Source: Helicobacter_D sp964464895 (GTDB lineage: Bacteria > Campylobacterota > Campylobacteria > Campylobacterales > Helicobacteraceae). From it: DNA of 64,000 nt. Below are positions 44,623 to 52,059 of this stretch, piece by piece (positions within the stretch are counted from its first letter, which is position 1; every line of letters starts with the position of its first letter). Below the pieces are notes generated by a model. The model worked only from the letters and a program-made list of their open reading frames with translations. It had not been told where the DNA came from and searched no databases. Position numbers and translations under genes: made by a program. Where the stretch lies: positions 124,001-188,000 of the forward strand of contig CAYXGY010000002.1 in the NCBI GenBank assembly GCA_964464895.1, in the 5' to 3' direction.

Positions 44623-45806
44623 TATTGTGCCTTTTTAAAGAAGCGTAAATTTTTAGGATTCAAATCCCAAATTTCGCGTTTGCCCATAATGCCTTCTCTG
44701 GCAAAAAGCATTATCACGAGTAGAATCAGTGAGAAAAACACCATTCTAAGCCCGGGATATGAGCCAAAATCAGTTCCAAAAAAGACTAAAGGTTGGTCTA
44801 AGAATCTAAGCCACTCTCCCCCGCCGATGACTAAAATCGCACCTAAAATCGCACCACTTGTGCTTCCTAAGCCTCCAAGGACAATGATGATTAGGAGTTG
44901 GAAAGTGAGTTCAAAGCCAAAGATTTTAGGGTCAATCGTAGTGAGCCAAACTGCCATAAGCCCACCCCCAACACCCTCTAAAAACGCACTTGTGGAGAAA
45001 GCAAAAGTTTTGATTTTGAAAGTATTAACTCCCATTGCGATTGCAGCGTCTTCATCATCTCGCACAGCTTTCATTGCGCGCCCATATTTGGAATACACGA
45101 TTTGTAAAATCAAAATCACTGAAGCCGTAGCAAAAATCCCACTCCAAAAAAAGACCGTGATATTTGCTCCATTGCCAAATGCGTGCGTGTAGAGGAAGCT
45201 AAAAAACTCCTTGAGAGGAGAATCGCTTTGGCTAAGACTTAAGAGCACATTTTCTATTTGTTTGACGATAGAATCGTGGTCGTTTGGAATCTCGTTTAAG
45301 CCAATCGCACCATTCGTCCATTCTGGATTGTTAATAGCAAGGATTTTGATAATGAAACCAAAACCAAGCGTTACGATTGCTAGATAATCCCCGCGCACAC
45401 GGAAAACAGGGAAAGAAAGGAGAATTGCAATCACAGCCGCTACGATTCCACTACAAAATAGGGCGGGCAATAATTCGCTAGACATACTCAAGATGAAGGG
45501 ATGTGGGTCTGCGAGCTGGAACATTCCCCACTTTAAATCAGAATCTAATAGCATTAATGCGGTGATATATGCACCAATCGCGACAAATCCATTAGGCTCT
45601 AAAGAGAGCTGTCCTGTAACGCCATTGATGAGGTTATAGCTGACGGCTAGAATGACAAAAATGAGAATATTATTAAAGATTCTTAAAGCATAATCCCCTA
45701 GCAAACTTTGTGAGGCAAACAGAATACAAATTGCAATCAAATAAAGGCTAAAGTGGAATCCCAAAGTCGTTGTGGTGGGGTGATTTACATAAAAATTTTT
45801 CAACAT
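44622..45806 (-). CDS. livM: Branched-chain amino acid ABC transporter permease LivM
   Basis: A 394-residue permease with about ten hydrophobic helices. NLINGVTGQLSLEPNGFVAI and FRVRGDYLAIVTLGFG are LivM hallmarks, and GLGSTSGAILGAILVIGG lies near the C terminus. It is longer than usual because of a loop around residues 180-215. It lies 9 bases after livH. Confidence 0.95.
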   Translation of the reverse strand: MLKNFYVNHPTTTTLGFHFSLYLIAICILFASQSLLGDYALRIFNNILIFVILAVSYNLINGVTGQLSLEPNGFVAIGAYITALMLLDSDLKWGMFQLADPHPFILSMSSELLPALFCSGIVAAVIAILLSFPVFRVRGDYLAIVTLGFGFIIKILAINNPEWTNGAIGLNEIPNDHDSIVKQIENVLLSLSQSDSPLKEFFSFLYTHAFGNGANITVFFWSGIFATASVILILQIVYSKYGRAMKAVRDDEDAAIAMGVNTFKIKTFAFSTSAFLEGVGGGLMAVWLTTIDPKIFGFELTFQLLIIIVLGGLGSTSGAILGAILVIGGGEWLRFLDQPLVFFGTDFGSYPGLRMVFFSLILLVIMLFAREGIMGKREIWDLNPKNLRFFKKAQ

Positions 45807-45815
45807 TTGTACAAC

Positions 45816-46715
45816 CTAAAAACGACTTTTTTCTAAACGCCAATCGCCCATAATGCCAACAGGACGAAACAATAAGACGAGAATCAGAAACAAAAACGCA
45901 AAGGCATCTTTGTAGCCTCCAAGTTCTGGAAAGACTGCAACTGCCATTACTTCTGTAAAACCCAAAATAAAGCCTCCAAGCACTGCTCCACCAACACTTC
46001 CGATTCCACCTAATACCGCAGCAGCAAAGGCTTTTAACCCGATAAGCACTCCCATTAGTGGGTCAATCGTAGGATAAGAAATTGCATAAAAAATCCCTCC
46101 AATCCCTGCAAGCGTGCTACCAATGGCGAAAACAAGTGCGATAATATGATTGACATTGATTCCCATCAAACGCACGGTATTAATATCAAACGCGCTCGCA
46201 CGAATTGCCATTCCTTGCTTCGTGTAATAAAGGAATCGCAAAAGTCCGCCCAAAAGCAAGAGGGTAACGAGTGGAATGATGAGCGTGATAATCGTAAGAC
46301 TGATGCCAAAAATCTCTAAGGATTGCGAGAAAAACTTTGGTGCATTGAAAAATCTAGGTGTAGAGCCAAAGAGAACATTAAAAAGATTTTCCAAAAAGAA
46401 ACTTACACCAATTGCTGTAATAAGCATAGAGATTCTAGGGGCGTTTCGCAAAGGCGTATAGGCAATTTTATCAATCATTACCCCCAAGATTCCACATAAG
46501 GCGATTGCGAGAATCGCGGAAGCATAGAAAGGCAAATCAAAAGAGCCAATAGCGAAAAAGACTAAAAATGCACCCACCATCATAATGTCTGCGTGGGCAA
46601 AGTTAATCAGGCGCAAACAGCCATAAACCATTGTGTAACCAATGGCGATGAGAGCGTACATACTGCCCAAACTCAAGCCATTGATACACTGCTGCAAAAA
46701 AGTCAAAAAATCCAA
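45816..46715 (-). CDS. livH: Branched-chain amino acid ABC transporter permease LivH
   Basis: A 299-residue permease. The N-terminal INGLSLGSMYALIAIGYTMV and INFAHADIMMVGA are the LivH signature, with AAAVLGGIGSVGGAVLGGFI near the end. It pairs with LivM to form the membrane channel and follows the binding-protein gene in the operon. Confidence 0.95.
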   Translation of the reverse strand: MDFLTFLQQCINGLSLGSMYALIAIGYTMVYGCLRLINFAHADIMMVGAFLVFFAIGSFDLPFYASAILAIALCGILGVMIDKIAYTPLRNAPRISMLITAIGVSFFLENLFNVLFGSTPRFFNAPKFFSQSLEIFGISLTIITLIIPLVTLLLLGGLLRFLYYTKQGMAIRASAFDINTVRLMGINVNHIIALVFAIGSTLAGIGGIFYAISYPTIDPLMGVLIGLKAFAAAVLGGIGSVGGAVLGGFILGFTEVMAVAVFPELGGYKDAFAFLFLILVLLFRPVGIMGDWRLEKSRF

Positions 46716-46756
46716 GTGTTAAGCCTCAAAATCCATAGAGCTTGTGAATCATTGCT

Positions 46757-47872
46757 TTAAGGTTCAATAGTAGTTTTATAAATCAAATTACCACCTTGTA
46801 CTTGATTAATGACTGCACTGCGGATAGATTCGCCATTTTGTAAAGAGAATTTACCACTAATTCCCTCATAATCTTTAGCATTGCGGATTTTGTCATTAAT
46901 GCACACGCGGTCTTCCGCGCCACACTCTTCAATTGCAGCCACAGCAAGTCCATACGCGTCTGCTAACATAACGCTAAAAGAACTAATAGGTTCTTTATAG
47001 GTTTTTTCATAATTTTTAATGAATTTCTCGCCTTTAGGCGTTTGTTTGGAATTTATAGAATAATAATCTGTTACCATATAGCCTTCACCCGCTTCTTTTG
47101 CGACATCAAAGAAGATTTTGTTGGAGACTAAACCATCTCCACCAATTGTCGGGACATTGAGCCCTAGTTGTTGAGCTTGCACCGCAATGAGTGCGCCCTC
47201 ATTGTAGTAAATTGGCAAATATAAAACATCGGGATTTTTGGCTTTGATGCTTGAAATTTGCGCTTTGAAGTCTTTAGTTCCTGCTTGGGCATTGGCTTCG
47301 ATGATAATTTCTCCTCCTAGTGCTTTAAATTGGTTTCTAAATGCACGTGTTAGCCCAATAGAGTAATCACTGCTATTATCAAATAAAATCGCCGCTTTTT
47401 TCGCTCCCAAATCTTTGAAGGCTAAATTTGCCGCAATCAATCCTTGAAAGCTATCCGCAAAAGAGACGCGAGAAACGAAGTTTTTGCCTTTTGTTACGCG
47501 GTCATTTGTTGCCACAGGAGCAATGAGCGGAGTTTTGTTGTCGTCCGCGATTTTTGTCATTGCAAGTGCGTTAGTAGAAATCATTGGACCAATGACGACA
47601 CTGACTCTATCACTTGAAACTAATCTTTGCATTGCATTGGCGGATTCTATTTTATCGCTTTTATTGTCAATGAATATAATCTTAATATCATCGCCATTTT
47701 TAGTTTTGCTTTGTGCTTTGTAAGCCAAATCAATCCCGCGCTTTCCAAGCTCTCCAAACCCTCCTACTGCGCCACTTACGGGTAGAACTACACCGATTTT
47801 TACTTCTCCAGAGCAAAGATGGCTGGCAAAAATTCCACACGCTAAGGAGATGGCTAAAAAATGTTTTTTCAT
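46757..47872 (-). CDS. livJ: Branched-chain amino acid-binding periplasmic protein
   Basis: A 371-residue type I solute-binding protein with a signal peptide (MKKHFLAISLACGIFASHLC). The mature start EVKIGVVLPVSGAVGGFGEL is typical of the Leu/Ile/Val-binding family, with VIGPMISTNALAMTKIADD and TPLIAPVATNDRVT. The conserved disulfide pair near the C terminus is present (EECGAEDRVCIND). It is first in the livJHMGF operon, with GGAT before the start. Ligand preference is inferred from operon context. Confidence 0.92.
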   Translation of the reverse strand: MKKHFLAISLACGIFASHLCSGEVKIGVVLPVSGAVGGFGELGKRGIDLAYKAQSKTKNGDDIKIIFIDNKSDKIESANAMQRLVSSDRVSVVIGPMISTNALAMTKIADDNKTPLIAPVATNDRVTKGKNFVSRVSFADSFQGLIAANLAFKDLGAKKAAILFDNSSDYSIGLTRAFRNQFKALGGEIIIEANAQAGTKDFKAQISSIKAKNPDVLYLPIYYNEGALIAVQAQQLGLNVPTIGGDGLVSNKIFFDVAKEAGEGYMVTDYYSINSKQTPKGEKFIKNYEKTYKEPISSFSVMLADAYGLAVAAIEECGAEDRVCINDKIRNAKDYEGISGKFSLQNGESIRSAVINQVQGGNLIYKTTIEP

Positions 47873-47955
47873 TGAAAATCCTTATATTCAAAAATGAAAG
47901 CAATATTACAATTTTTTTTTAAAAAATACATTAAATTATTTATGGAGGTGTTTTG

Positions 47956-47998
47956 ATTCTTGTAGAATCACACAAGAATGGCTTAATTTTTATTAAGC
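47956..47998. promoter_or_regulatory. Two adjacent hairpins upstream of livJ
   Basis: ATTCTTGT (47956-47963) / ACAAGAAT (47972-47979), then GCTTAAT (47981-47987) / ATTAAGC (47992-47998). They lie 80-125 bases before the livJ start on its upstream side and could belong to its leader or to a bidirectional terminator region with yceI. No T run is present. Confidence 0.35.
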
Positions 47999-48067
47999 AC
48001 GAGAGAACGAAGCAACCTATCTCCTATACGATAAGATTGCCATAACCTTTATCAATTCTCGCTAATA

Positions 48068-48090
48068 ACACTTTGAAAAAAGTGTCATTG
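48068..48090 (-). terminator. Possible yceI terminator
   Basis: After the yceI stop the minus strand reads ACACTTTTTTCAAAGTGT followed by TATT. This is a 6-7 bp AT-rich stem and a weak terminator candidate. Confidence 0.35.
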
Positions 48091-48112
48091 CATAGATTTG
48101 GAATTATTGAAG

Positions 48113-48655
48113 TTAGTTTGCATTTGCTTGAAGTTTCAATGAGATTTTTACTTCATCACCCACAGAATTATCTTTGAAAACATTGCCCCAAGAAACATCA
48201 AAATCACTTCTTAGAATCTTAGTTGTTGCATCAATATCAAGTTGTTTGCCATTGTGTTGGATGATTGCGTCAAGAACAATGGGTTTGGTTGTAGAACGAA
48301 TCGTTAAATCACCATAAATTTTGCCTGCTTCAAATTTTGTCATTTTAAAAGTCATTTTGGGGTATGTTTTAGCATCAAACATATCTGGGGCTTGCAAATG
48401 CGCGTCCCTTTTGGCGTTTGCAGTATCTACTGAAGTCATATCTACTTCGCCTTCTAGCACTTTTAGAGTGTTAGAAGCATTATCATAATCAATGGTTGCA
48501 TTGAATCTGTTGAACTTGCCATCTACTTGTGTAAGTTTTAAATGAGACACTGAAAAATCTACTTTGGACTTTGCAGGATCAAGTGTATAAGGTACTGCAA
48601 GTGCTGGGAAGCTAAGGGCTGCTACAAAACTAGAGATTAAGAGAAACTTCTTCAT
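48113..48655 (-). CDS. YceI-family periplasmic lipid-binding-like protein
   Basis: A 180-residue exported lipocalin-like protein. The signal peptide is KFLLISSFVAALSFPALA. The mature part begins VPYTLDPAKSKVDFSVSHL and includes VDTANAKRDAHLQAPDMFD and YPKMTFKMTKF, the YceI signature. Members bind isoprenoid-like lipids. It is monocistronic, with palindromic elements about 120-175 bases upstream of its start. Confidence 0.92.
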   Translation of the reverse strand: MKKFLLISSFVAALSFPALAVPYTLDPAKSKVDFSVSHLKLTQVDGKFNRFNATIDYDNASNTLKVLEGEVDMTSVDTANAKRDAHLQAPDMFDAKTYPKMTFKMTKFEAGKIYGDLTIRSTTKPIVLDAIIQHNGKQLDIDATTKILRSDFDVSWGNVFKDNSVGDEVKISLKLQANAN

Positions 48656-48776
48656 TGAGAATCCTTTAAGAATTAAAATTTAAACTTTGAAATTATAATC
48701 AATAAAAAACAACCAATGGTAAATCATCATTAAAAAATACTAAGCATCTATAAAATAATGCAACCTTGAAATTATT

Positions 48777-48831
48777 TATACACGATTGATACAAATTATA
48801 CAAATGTATAAAGATTTATACATTTATACAC
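48777..48831. promoter_or_regulatory. Cluster of TTATACA elements with a 16-bp palindrome
   Basis: TTATACA occurs at 48777, 48797, 48817 and 48825. The copy at 48797 forms a perfect palindrome with TGTATAA (48797-48812: TTATACA, AA, TGTATAA). The first three copies are exactly 20 bases apart, nearly two helical turns. The cluster lies upstream of yceI and beyond the 3' side of the toxin-like ORF, and looks like an operator array. The regulator is unknown. Confidence 0.4.
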
Positions 48832-48914
48832 TTTTGCATAAAGGAGAAAAACATTAAAAAAGATTGATGATTGCGTAAGAAAGAAGTAGAGACCACAGGT
48901 TAAACTCATCTTGG

Positions 48915-48936
48915 ACCCAGCAAGAGCTGGGCTCAA
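48915..48936 (-). terminator. GC-rich hairpin in the toxin-like mRNA 3' region
   Basis: After the toxin-like stop the minus strand reads GCCCAGC, TCTT, GCTGGGT, a strong stem with a 4-base loop and no T run. Just beyond it, CCAAGATGA (48913-48905) is complementary to TCATCTTGG inside the ORF (48996-48988). Confidence 0.45.
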
Positions 48937-48943
48937 GCTTAAA

Positions 48944-49012
48944 CTAATAAGCCTTGACAGCAATTATACAAAGTAGTATAATCGCAACCAAGATGAATTT
49001 TGTAGCAATCAT
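48944..49012 (-). CDS. Candidate type I toxin: 22-residue hydrophobic peptide
   Basis: An ATG at 49012 with AAAGGAG five bases upstream opens 22 codons ending at TAG 48944. The peptide begins MIATKFILVA and ends CIIAVKAY: a single hydrophobic segment flanked by Lys residues, like the short membrane toxins of type I systems (Ibs, AapA). A TATAAT box on the same strand at 49083-49078 would start the mRNA near 49071. A perfect promoter on the opposite strand lies inside the ORF and would make an antisense RNA over the start. It is too short for standard gene callers. The toxin role is inferred from layout, not shown. Confidence 0.6.
   Translation of the reverse strand: MIATKFILVAIILLCIIAVKAY
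48954..48982 (+). promoter_or_regulatory. Consensus promoter for an antisense RNA, inside the toxin-like ORF
   Basis: TTGACA (48954-48959), exactly 17 bases, then TATAAT (48977-48982). This is a perfect vegetative promoter and the strongest seen in the window. It lies on the plus strand within the minus-strand ORF and points towards its start codon and leader. Confidence 0.75.
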
Positions 49013-49037
49013 CTTAGCTCCTTTTTGGGCATAGATT

Positions 49038-49073
49038 TTGCCACAGGGTAAAGGACCTGTGGCAATTACCCTG
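49038..49073. promoter_or_regulatory. Leader with two mutually exclusive hairpins and an anti-Shine-Dalgarno loop
   Basis: TTGCCACAGG (49038-49047) pairs with CCTGTGGCAA (49056-49065). Alternatively CAGGGTAA (49044-49051) pairs with TTACCCTG (49066-49073), sharing four bases with the first stem. On the minus strand the loop of the first stem reads TCCTTT (49055-49050), complementary to AAAGGA of the ribosome site at 49024-49019. This would allow switching between translatable and inert forms. Confidence 0.55.
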
Positions 49074-49077
49074 CATA

Positions 49078-49083
49078 ATTATA
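49078..49083 (-). promoter_or_regulatory. Predicted -10 box of the toxin-like mRNA
   Basis: The minus strand reads TATAAT, placing the transcript start near 49071, at the very base of the leader hairpin. No clear -35 is seen, as is common in Helicobacter. Confidence 0.5.
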
Positions 49084-49122
49084 CTTTAAAATCCCAAAAA
49101 TAATTTTTAATCTCCTCTTTTT

Positions 49123-49144
49123 AAGCCCATAAAGTAGGCTTTTT
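49123..49144 (+). terminator. Terminator for the antisense RNA
   Basis: AAGCC (49123-49127), a 9-base loop and GGCTT (49137-49141) run into a T tract (49140-49144), with more T downstream. This is a short but classical intrinsic terminator on the plus strand. Confidence 0.5.
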
Positions 49145-49225
49145 CATTATTTTTTATCCTAAAGATTCCACCTTTGTTTATGTTGCAAGCTTGTGATAGG
49201 CTAATGTTTCACGCAAAGGCATTTA

Positions 49226-49247
49226 GTTCCTTTCAAATGAAAGGAAC
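49226..49247. repeat. Perfect 22-bp palindrome
   Basis: GTTCCTTTCA, AA, TGAAAGGAAC: ten exact base pairs around two A. It could be an operator or a bidirectional hairpin. No T run flanks it on either strand. Confidence 0.5.
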
Positions 49248-49550
49248 AAGATAGGTAAAATACACCCCCCTATATGTAATTTTTAAAAAATGCTGAATCC
49301 CTTGTATTAATGGCTGAAAAAATCGCATTAATGCAAAAAACGCCCCCTGCAATATACAAAAAATTTCAAAGAAAAAAATGAGCTTTTTAAAGGCTTTTAA
49401 AGAATAATTTTAGGATTCCATTAAATTTTTAAGGAGTTGTAATCACTTTTGTATTTATGCCAAAGCAAACTATCTTAAGGCTATGAATATTTTAAGCAAA
49501 TTTAATGTAGAATCGCAAATTTTATTATTTAAATTTATGGGGTTATCAAG
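49248..49550. other. Gene-free stretch before ffh
   Basis: AT-rich DNA with no supported gene or RNA. It contains a C6 run, a GCATTAATGC palindrome and, near its end, TAGAAT at 49508-49513, a likely -10 box for ffh. I see no SRP RNA motif, tRNA or other structured RNA here. Confidence 0.4.
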
Positions 49551-50891
49551 TTGTTTGGTGTCATCACAGAAAGCTTCCAAAGTGCCATTAGTAAAATCCG
49601 ATTCCAAGATGATGAAAAAGCACTCAAACGCGCGTTAGATGAACTTAAAAAGTCTTTATTAAAATCTGATGTGCATTATAAGGTTCTCAAAGAACTTTTG
49701 GGTGAGGTTGAGAGCAAAACGAAACTTGCAGGAATAGGGAAAGAAAATTTTTTAAGCGCATTGAAAGAATCTTTAAATGCGGTTCTAACCGCACCGGGCA
49801 ATTATGGCTTTCTTTTCGCCCCTAAACCTCCTACAATCGTTTTAATGGCAGGTTTGCAGGGAAGTGGGAAAACAACCACGACAGCAAAACTTGCGAATTA
49901 TCTTAAAAGCAAACAGAAGAAAGTCTTATTGGCTGCGTGTGATTTACAGAGATTAGCTGCAGTGGAGCAGTTGCGTCAGTTAGCCTTGCAGGTAGAAGTA
50001 GATTTTTTTCATCTTGAGGGAAAATCTCCTGCAGAAATCGCAACGCAAGCCAAACAAAAAGCCATTGAGGGACTTTATGATGTCTTATTGGTGGATACTG
50101 CAGGGAGATTGGCGATTGATGAGACATTGATGCAAGAATTACAAGGGATTAAAACTGCAATTAATCCCAATGAAATTTTTTATGTTGTGGATAGTTTAAG
50201 CGGGCAAGATGGCGTCAAAAGCGCGGGAGTCTTTCACGAAAAAATGGATTTAAGCGGGGTGATTTTAAGTAAATTTGATGGGGATAGTAAAGGTGGAATC
50301 GCACTTTCTATCGCACATCAGCTTGGGATTCCTTTGCGCTTTATTGGGGTGGGGGAAAAAGTTGTAGATTTAGAAGTTTTTATCCCAGAACGCATAGTAG
50401 GTAGGTTAATGGGGGCGGGAGATATTCATTCACTTGCTGAAAAAACCGCTGCCATCATTAGCGAAAAGGAGGCAAAAGATATTTCTAAAAAAATCAAAAA
50501 AGGTAAATTTACCTTTAATGATTTTATTGCCCAATTAGACAATATTAAAAAGATTGGTTCTATGCAATCTATTTTATCTATGCTGCCAGGCTTAGGAAAT
50601 ATGGCGAGTGCATTGAAAGATGTAGATTTGGATAATTCCAAAGAAATTAAACAAATGCGCGCAATGGTTTCTTCTATGACGCCAAAGGAGCGTGAGAATC
50701 AGGATTTGCTAAACGGTAGTCGCAAAAAGCGCATTGCAATGGGTGCAGGGATTGAGGTAAGTGATGTCAATCGTTTCTTGAAGCAATTTGAAAATGCGGC
50801 AAAAATGGCGAAGAAGTTTTCTAATAAAGGCGGAATGGGAGACTTGATGAATTTGATGAAAGATGCAAGAATGGGACAGCTTAGACGCTAG
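49551..50891 (+). CDS. ffh: Signal recognition particle protein Ffh
   Basis: The SRP GTPase that binds signal sequences of nascent membrane proteins. N domain RFQDDEKALKRALDELKKSL; G1 LMAGLQGSGKTTTTAKLA; G3 VDTAGRLAID; G4 LSKFDGDSKGG; C-terminal Met-rich M domain (SMQSILSMLPGLGNMASAL and GGMGDLMNLMKDARMG). The 446 residues are full length. The start is TTG, which appears as MFGVITESF. It heads the rpsP-KH-rimM-trmD-rplS cluster. Confidence 0.96.
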   Translation: MFGVITESFQSAISKIRFQDDEKALKRALDELKKSLLKSDVHYKVLKELLGEVESKTKLAGIGKENFLSALKESLNAVLTAPGNYGFLFAPKPPTIVLMAGLQGSGKTTTTAKLANYLKSKQKKVLLAACDLQRLAAVEQLRQLALQVEVDFFHLEGKSPAEIATQAKQKAIEGLYDVLLVDTAGRLAIDETLMQELQGIKTAINPNEIFYVVDSLSGQDGVKSAGVFHEKMDLSGVILSKFDGDSKGGIALSIAHQLGIPLRFIGVGEKVVDLEVFIPERIVGRLMGAGDIHSLAEKTAAIISEKEAKDISKKIKKGKFTFNDFIAQLDNIKKIGSMQSILSMLPGLGNMASALKDVDLDNSKEIKQMRAMVSSMTPKERENQDLLNGSRKKRIAMGAGIEVSDVNRFLKQFENAAKMAKKFSNKGGMGDLMNLMKDARMGQLRR

Positions 50892-51001
50892 TTAGGCTTG
50901 TTTGAAGTGGTTTAAGCATAAGTTTGTCTAAAGTTGGGTAAAATCTCACTTTTGGACAGATTTATCTGTAAATTACTAAAGATTGATTTAAGGAGTATAT
51001 T

Positions 51002-51229
51002 TTGGCAACCGTTATCCGCTTAACAAAAATGGGGCGAAAGAAAAAGCCTTTTTATAGAATCGTTGTAACTGATAGCAGAAAAAGACGCGATGGAGGCTGG
51101 ATTGAGTCTATTGGTTATTATAATCCTTTAGCTGAACCTTCTGTCGTAAAATATGATGCAGAAAGATTGAAATATTGGACAAGCATTGGCGCAAAAATGA
51201 GCGAAAGAGTTAAAGTTATCACAAAATAA
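51002..51229 (+). CDS. rpsP: 30S ribosomal protein S16
   Basis: A 75-residue S16 with the signature VIRLTKMGRKKKPFYRIVV and RDGGWIESIGYYNPL. The start is a TTG with AAGGAG upstream. It is followed by the KH-domain gene, rimM, trmD and rplS in the universal order. Confidence 0.97.
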   Translation: MATVIRLTKMGRKKKPFYRIVVTDSRKRRDGGWIESIGYYNPLAEPSVVKYDAERLKYWTSIGAKMSERVKVITK

Positions 51230-51258
51230 TCCCATTGAAACAATAGAATTAAAATACT

Positions 51259-51510
51259 ATGGTAGAGAATTTTATAGAAGCTTATGTAAAGAAAATTGTT
51301 GCAGAGCCCGATAAGATTCGTGTCATCAAAACAGAGCTTGACACAAATTTTTATGAAATTGAGATTCTATCTTCACTGCAAGATGCAGGACGTTTGATTG
51401 GTAAAGATGGTAAAATGATAGGCGCAATCAAAACTTTTGTTTCCGGTATCAAGGCAAAGGATGGAAATTCCTATCGCATTATTGTGAAGCCACAAGATTC
51501 TAAAAATTAA
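51259..51510 (+). CDS. khpA: KH-domain RNA-binding protein KhpA
   Basis: An 83-residue single KH domain with the GxxG loop in LIGKDGKMIGAIKTFV. Such proteins bind RNA, often with KhpB/Jag. It lies between rpsP and rimM as in many bacteria, and the next start directly abuts its stop. Confidence 0.9.
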   Translation: MVENFIEAYVKKIVAEPDKIRVIKTELDTNFYEIEILSSLQDAGRLIGKDGKMIGAIKTFVSGIKAKDGNSYRIIVKPQDSKN

Positions 51511-52059
51511 ATGTTGGGTAAGAGCGTCCAAAAGGATTGGGTAAGTGTCGCAAAAGTTGGGCGTACAGTGGGTTTTAAAGGCGAAGTGTTTTTGCATTTA
51601 TTCAGTGATTTTCCAGAGTCTTTACAAACAGGCAATATTTATTTCTCTCAATTTGGCAATCTCACGCTTGAATATTATCACATTAAAAGTTCCATAGCGA
51701 AGTTTATTGAAATTTCTTCTAAAGAAAGTGCGAAACAAATTACGAATCTTATGCTTTACACCACGCAGCAACAGAGCAAAGAACAATGCAATCTCAAAGA
51801 AAATGAATTTTTTTGGTTTGATATTATTGGAAGTGAAATTGTAGAAGAGGGAGAAACTTTGGGCTTAGTCAGTGAGATTGACCGCTTTTGCGAACAAGAT
51901 TTTTTGTTGATTAAGACAACCGAAATGCTTAGGGATAAAAACCTCCCAAAATCTTTCCTGATTCCTTATACCAAACGTTATATTTTAGAGGTTGATTCCA
52001 CCCAAGAACCCAAAGTCATTCGGACGCAATTTTGCAAAGAAATCTTAGAAAATAGTTAA
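51511..52059 (+). CDS. rimM: Ribosome maturation factor RimM
   Basis: Binds S19 during 30S maturation. N-terminal RimM domain (VSVAKVGRTVGFKGEVFLHL) and a PRC-barrel C-terminal domain (FFWFDIIGSEIVEEGE; FLIPYTKRYILEV). The 182-residue length is normal. The ATG directly follows the khpA stop, and the gene end overlaps trmD by one base. Confidence 0.93.
   Translation: MLGKSVQKDWVSVAKVGRTVGFKGEVFLHLFSDFPESLQTGNIYFSQFGNLTLEYYHIKSSIAKFIEISSKESAKQITNLMLYTTQQQSKEQCNLKENEFFWFDIIGSEIVEEGETLGLVSEIDRFCEQDFLLIKTTEMLRDKNLPKSFLIPYTKRYILEVDSTQEPKVIRTQFCKEILENS

Larger units (their letters stand above)
48989..49144 (+). ncRNA. Predicted antisense antitoxin RNA
   Basis: The transcript should start near 48989. 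It would cover the first eight codons, ribosome site and whole 5' leader of the toxin-like mRNA in antisense. It can fold an initial hairpin (AAGATGA with TCATCTT, loop 13) and a 10-bp stem (49038-49047 with 49056-49065). The 3' end may be after that stem (about 80 nt) or at the T-rich terminator at 49123-49144 (about 155 nt). Existence is inferred from promoter and structure only. Confidence 0.5.

Noticed and set aside
48777..48831. TTATACAC-like sequences as DnaA boxes or a replication origin
   Set aside because: They differ from TTATNCACA at the last positions, and no dnaA, dnaN or AT-unwinding context is present.
48993..49034. A 13-codon plus-strand frame (MNFVAIILAPFWA) on the predicted antisense RNA
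   Set aside because: It lacks a Shine-Dalgarno sequence and is the mirror of the toxin-like ORF's hydrophobic codons; the minus-strand frame has the strong ribosome site.
49144..49550. SRP RNA, 6S RNA or tmRNA near ffh
   Set aside because: No SRP RNA tetraloop/asymmetric-loop motif, tRNA-like ends or other diagnostic sequence was found.
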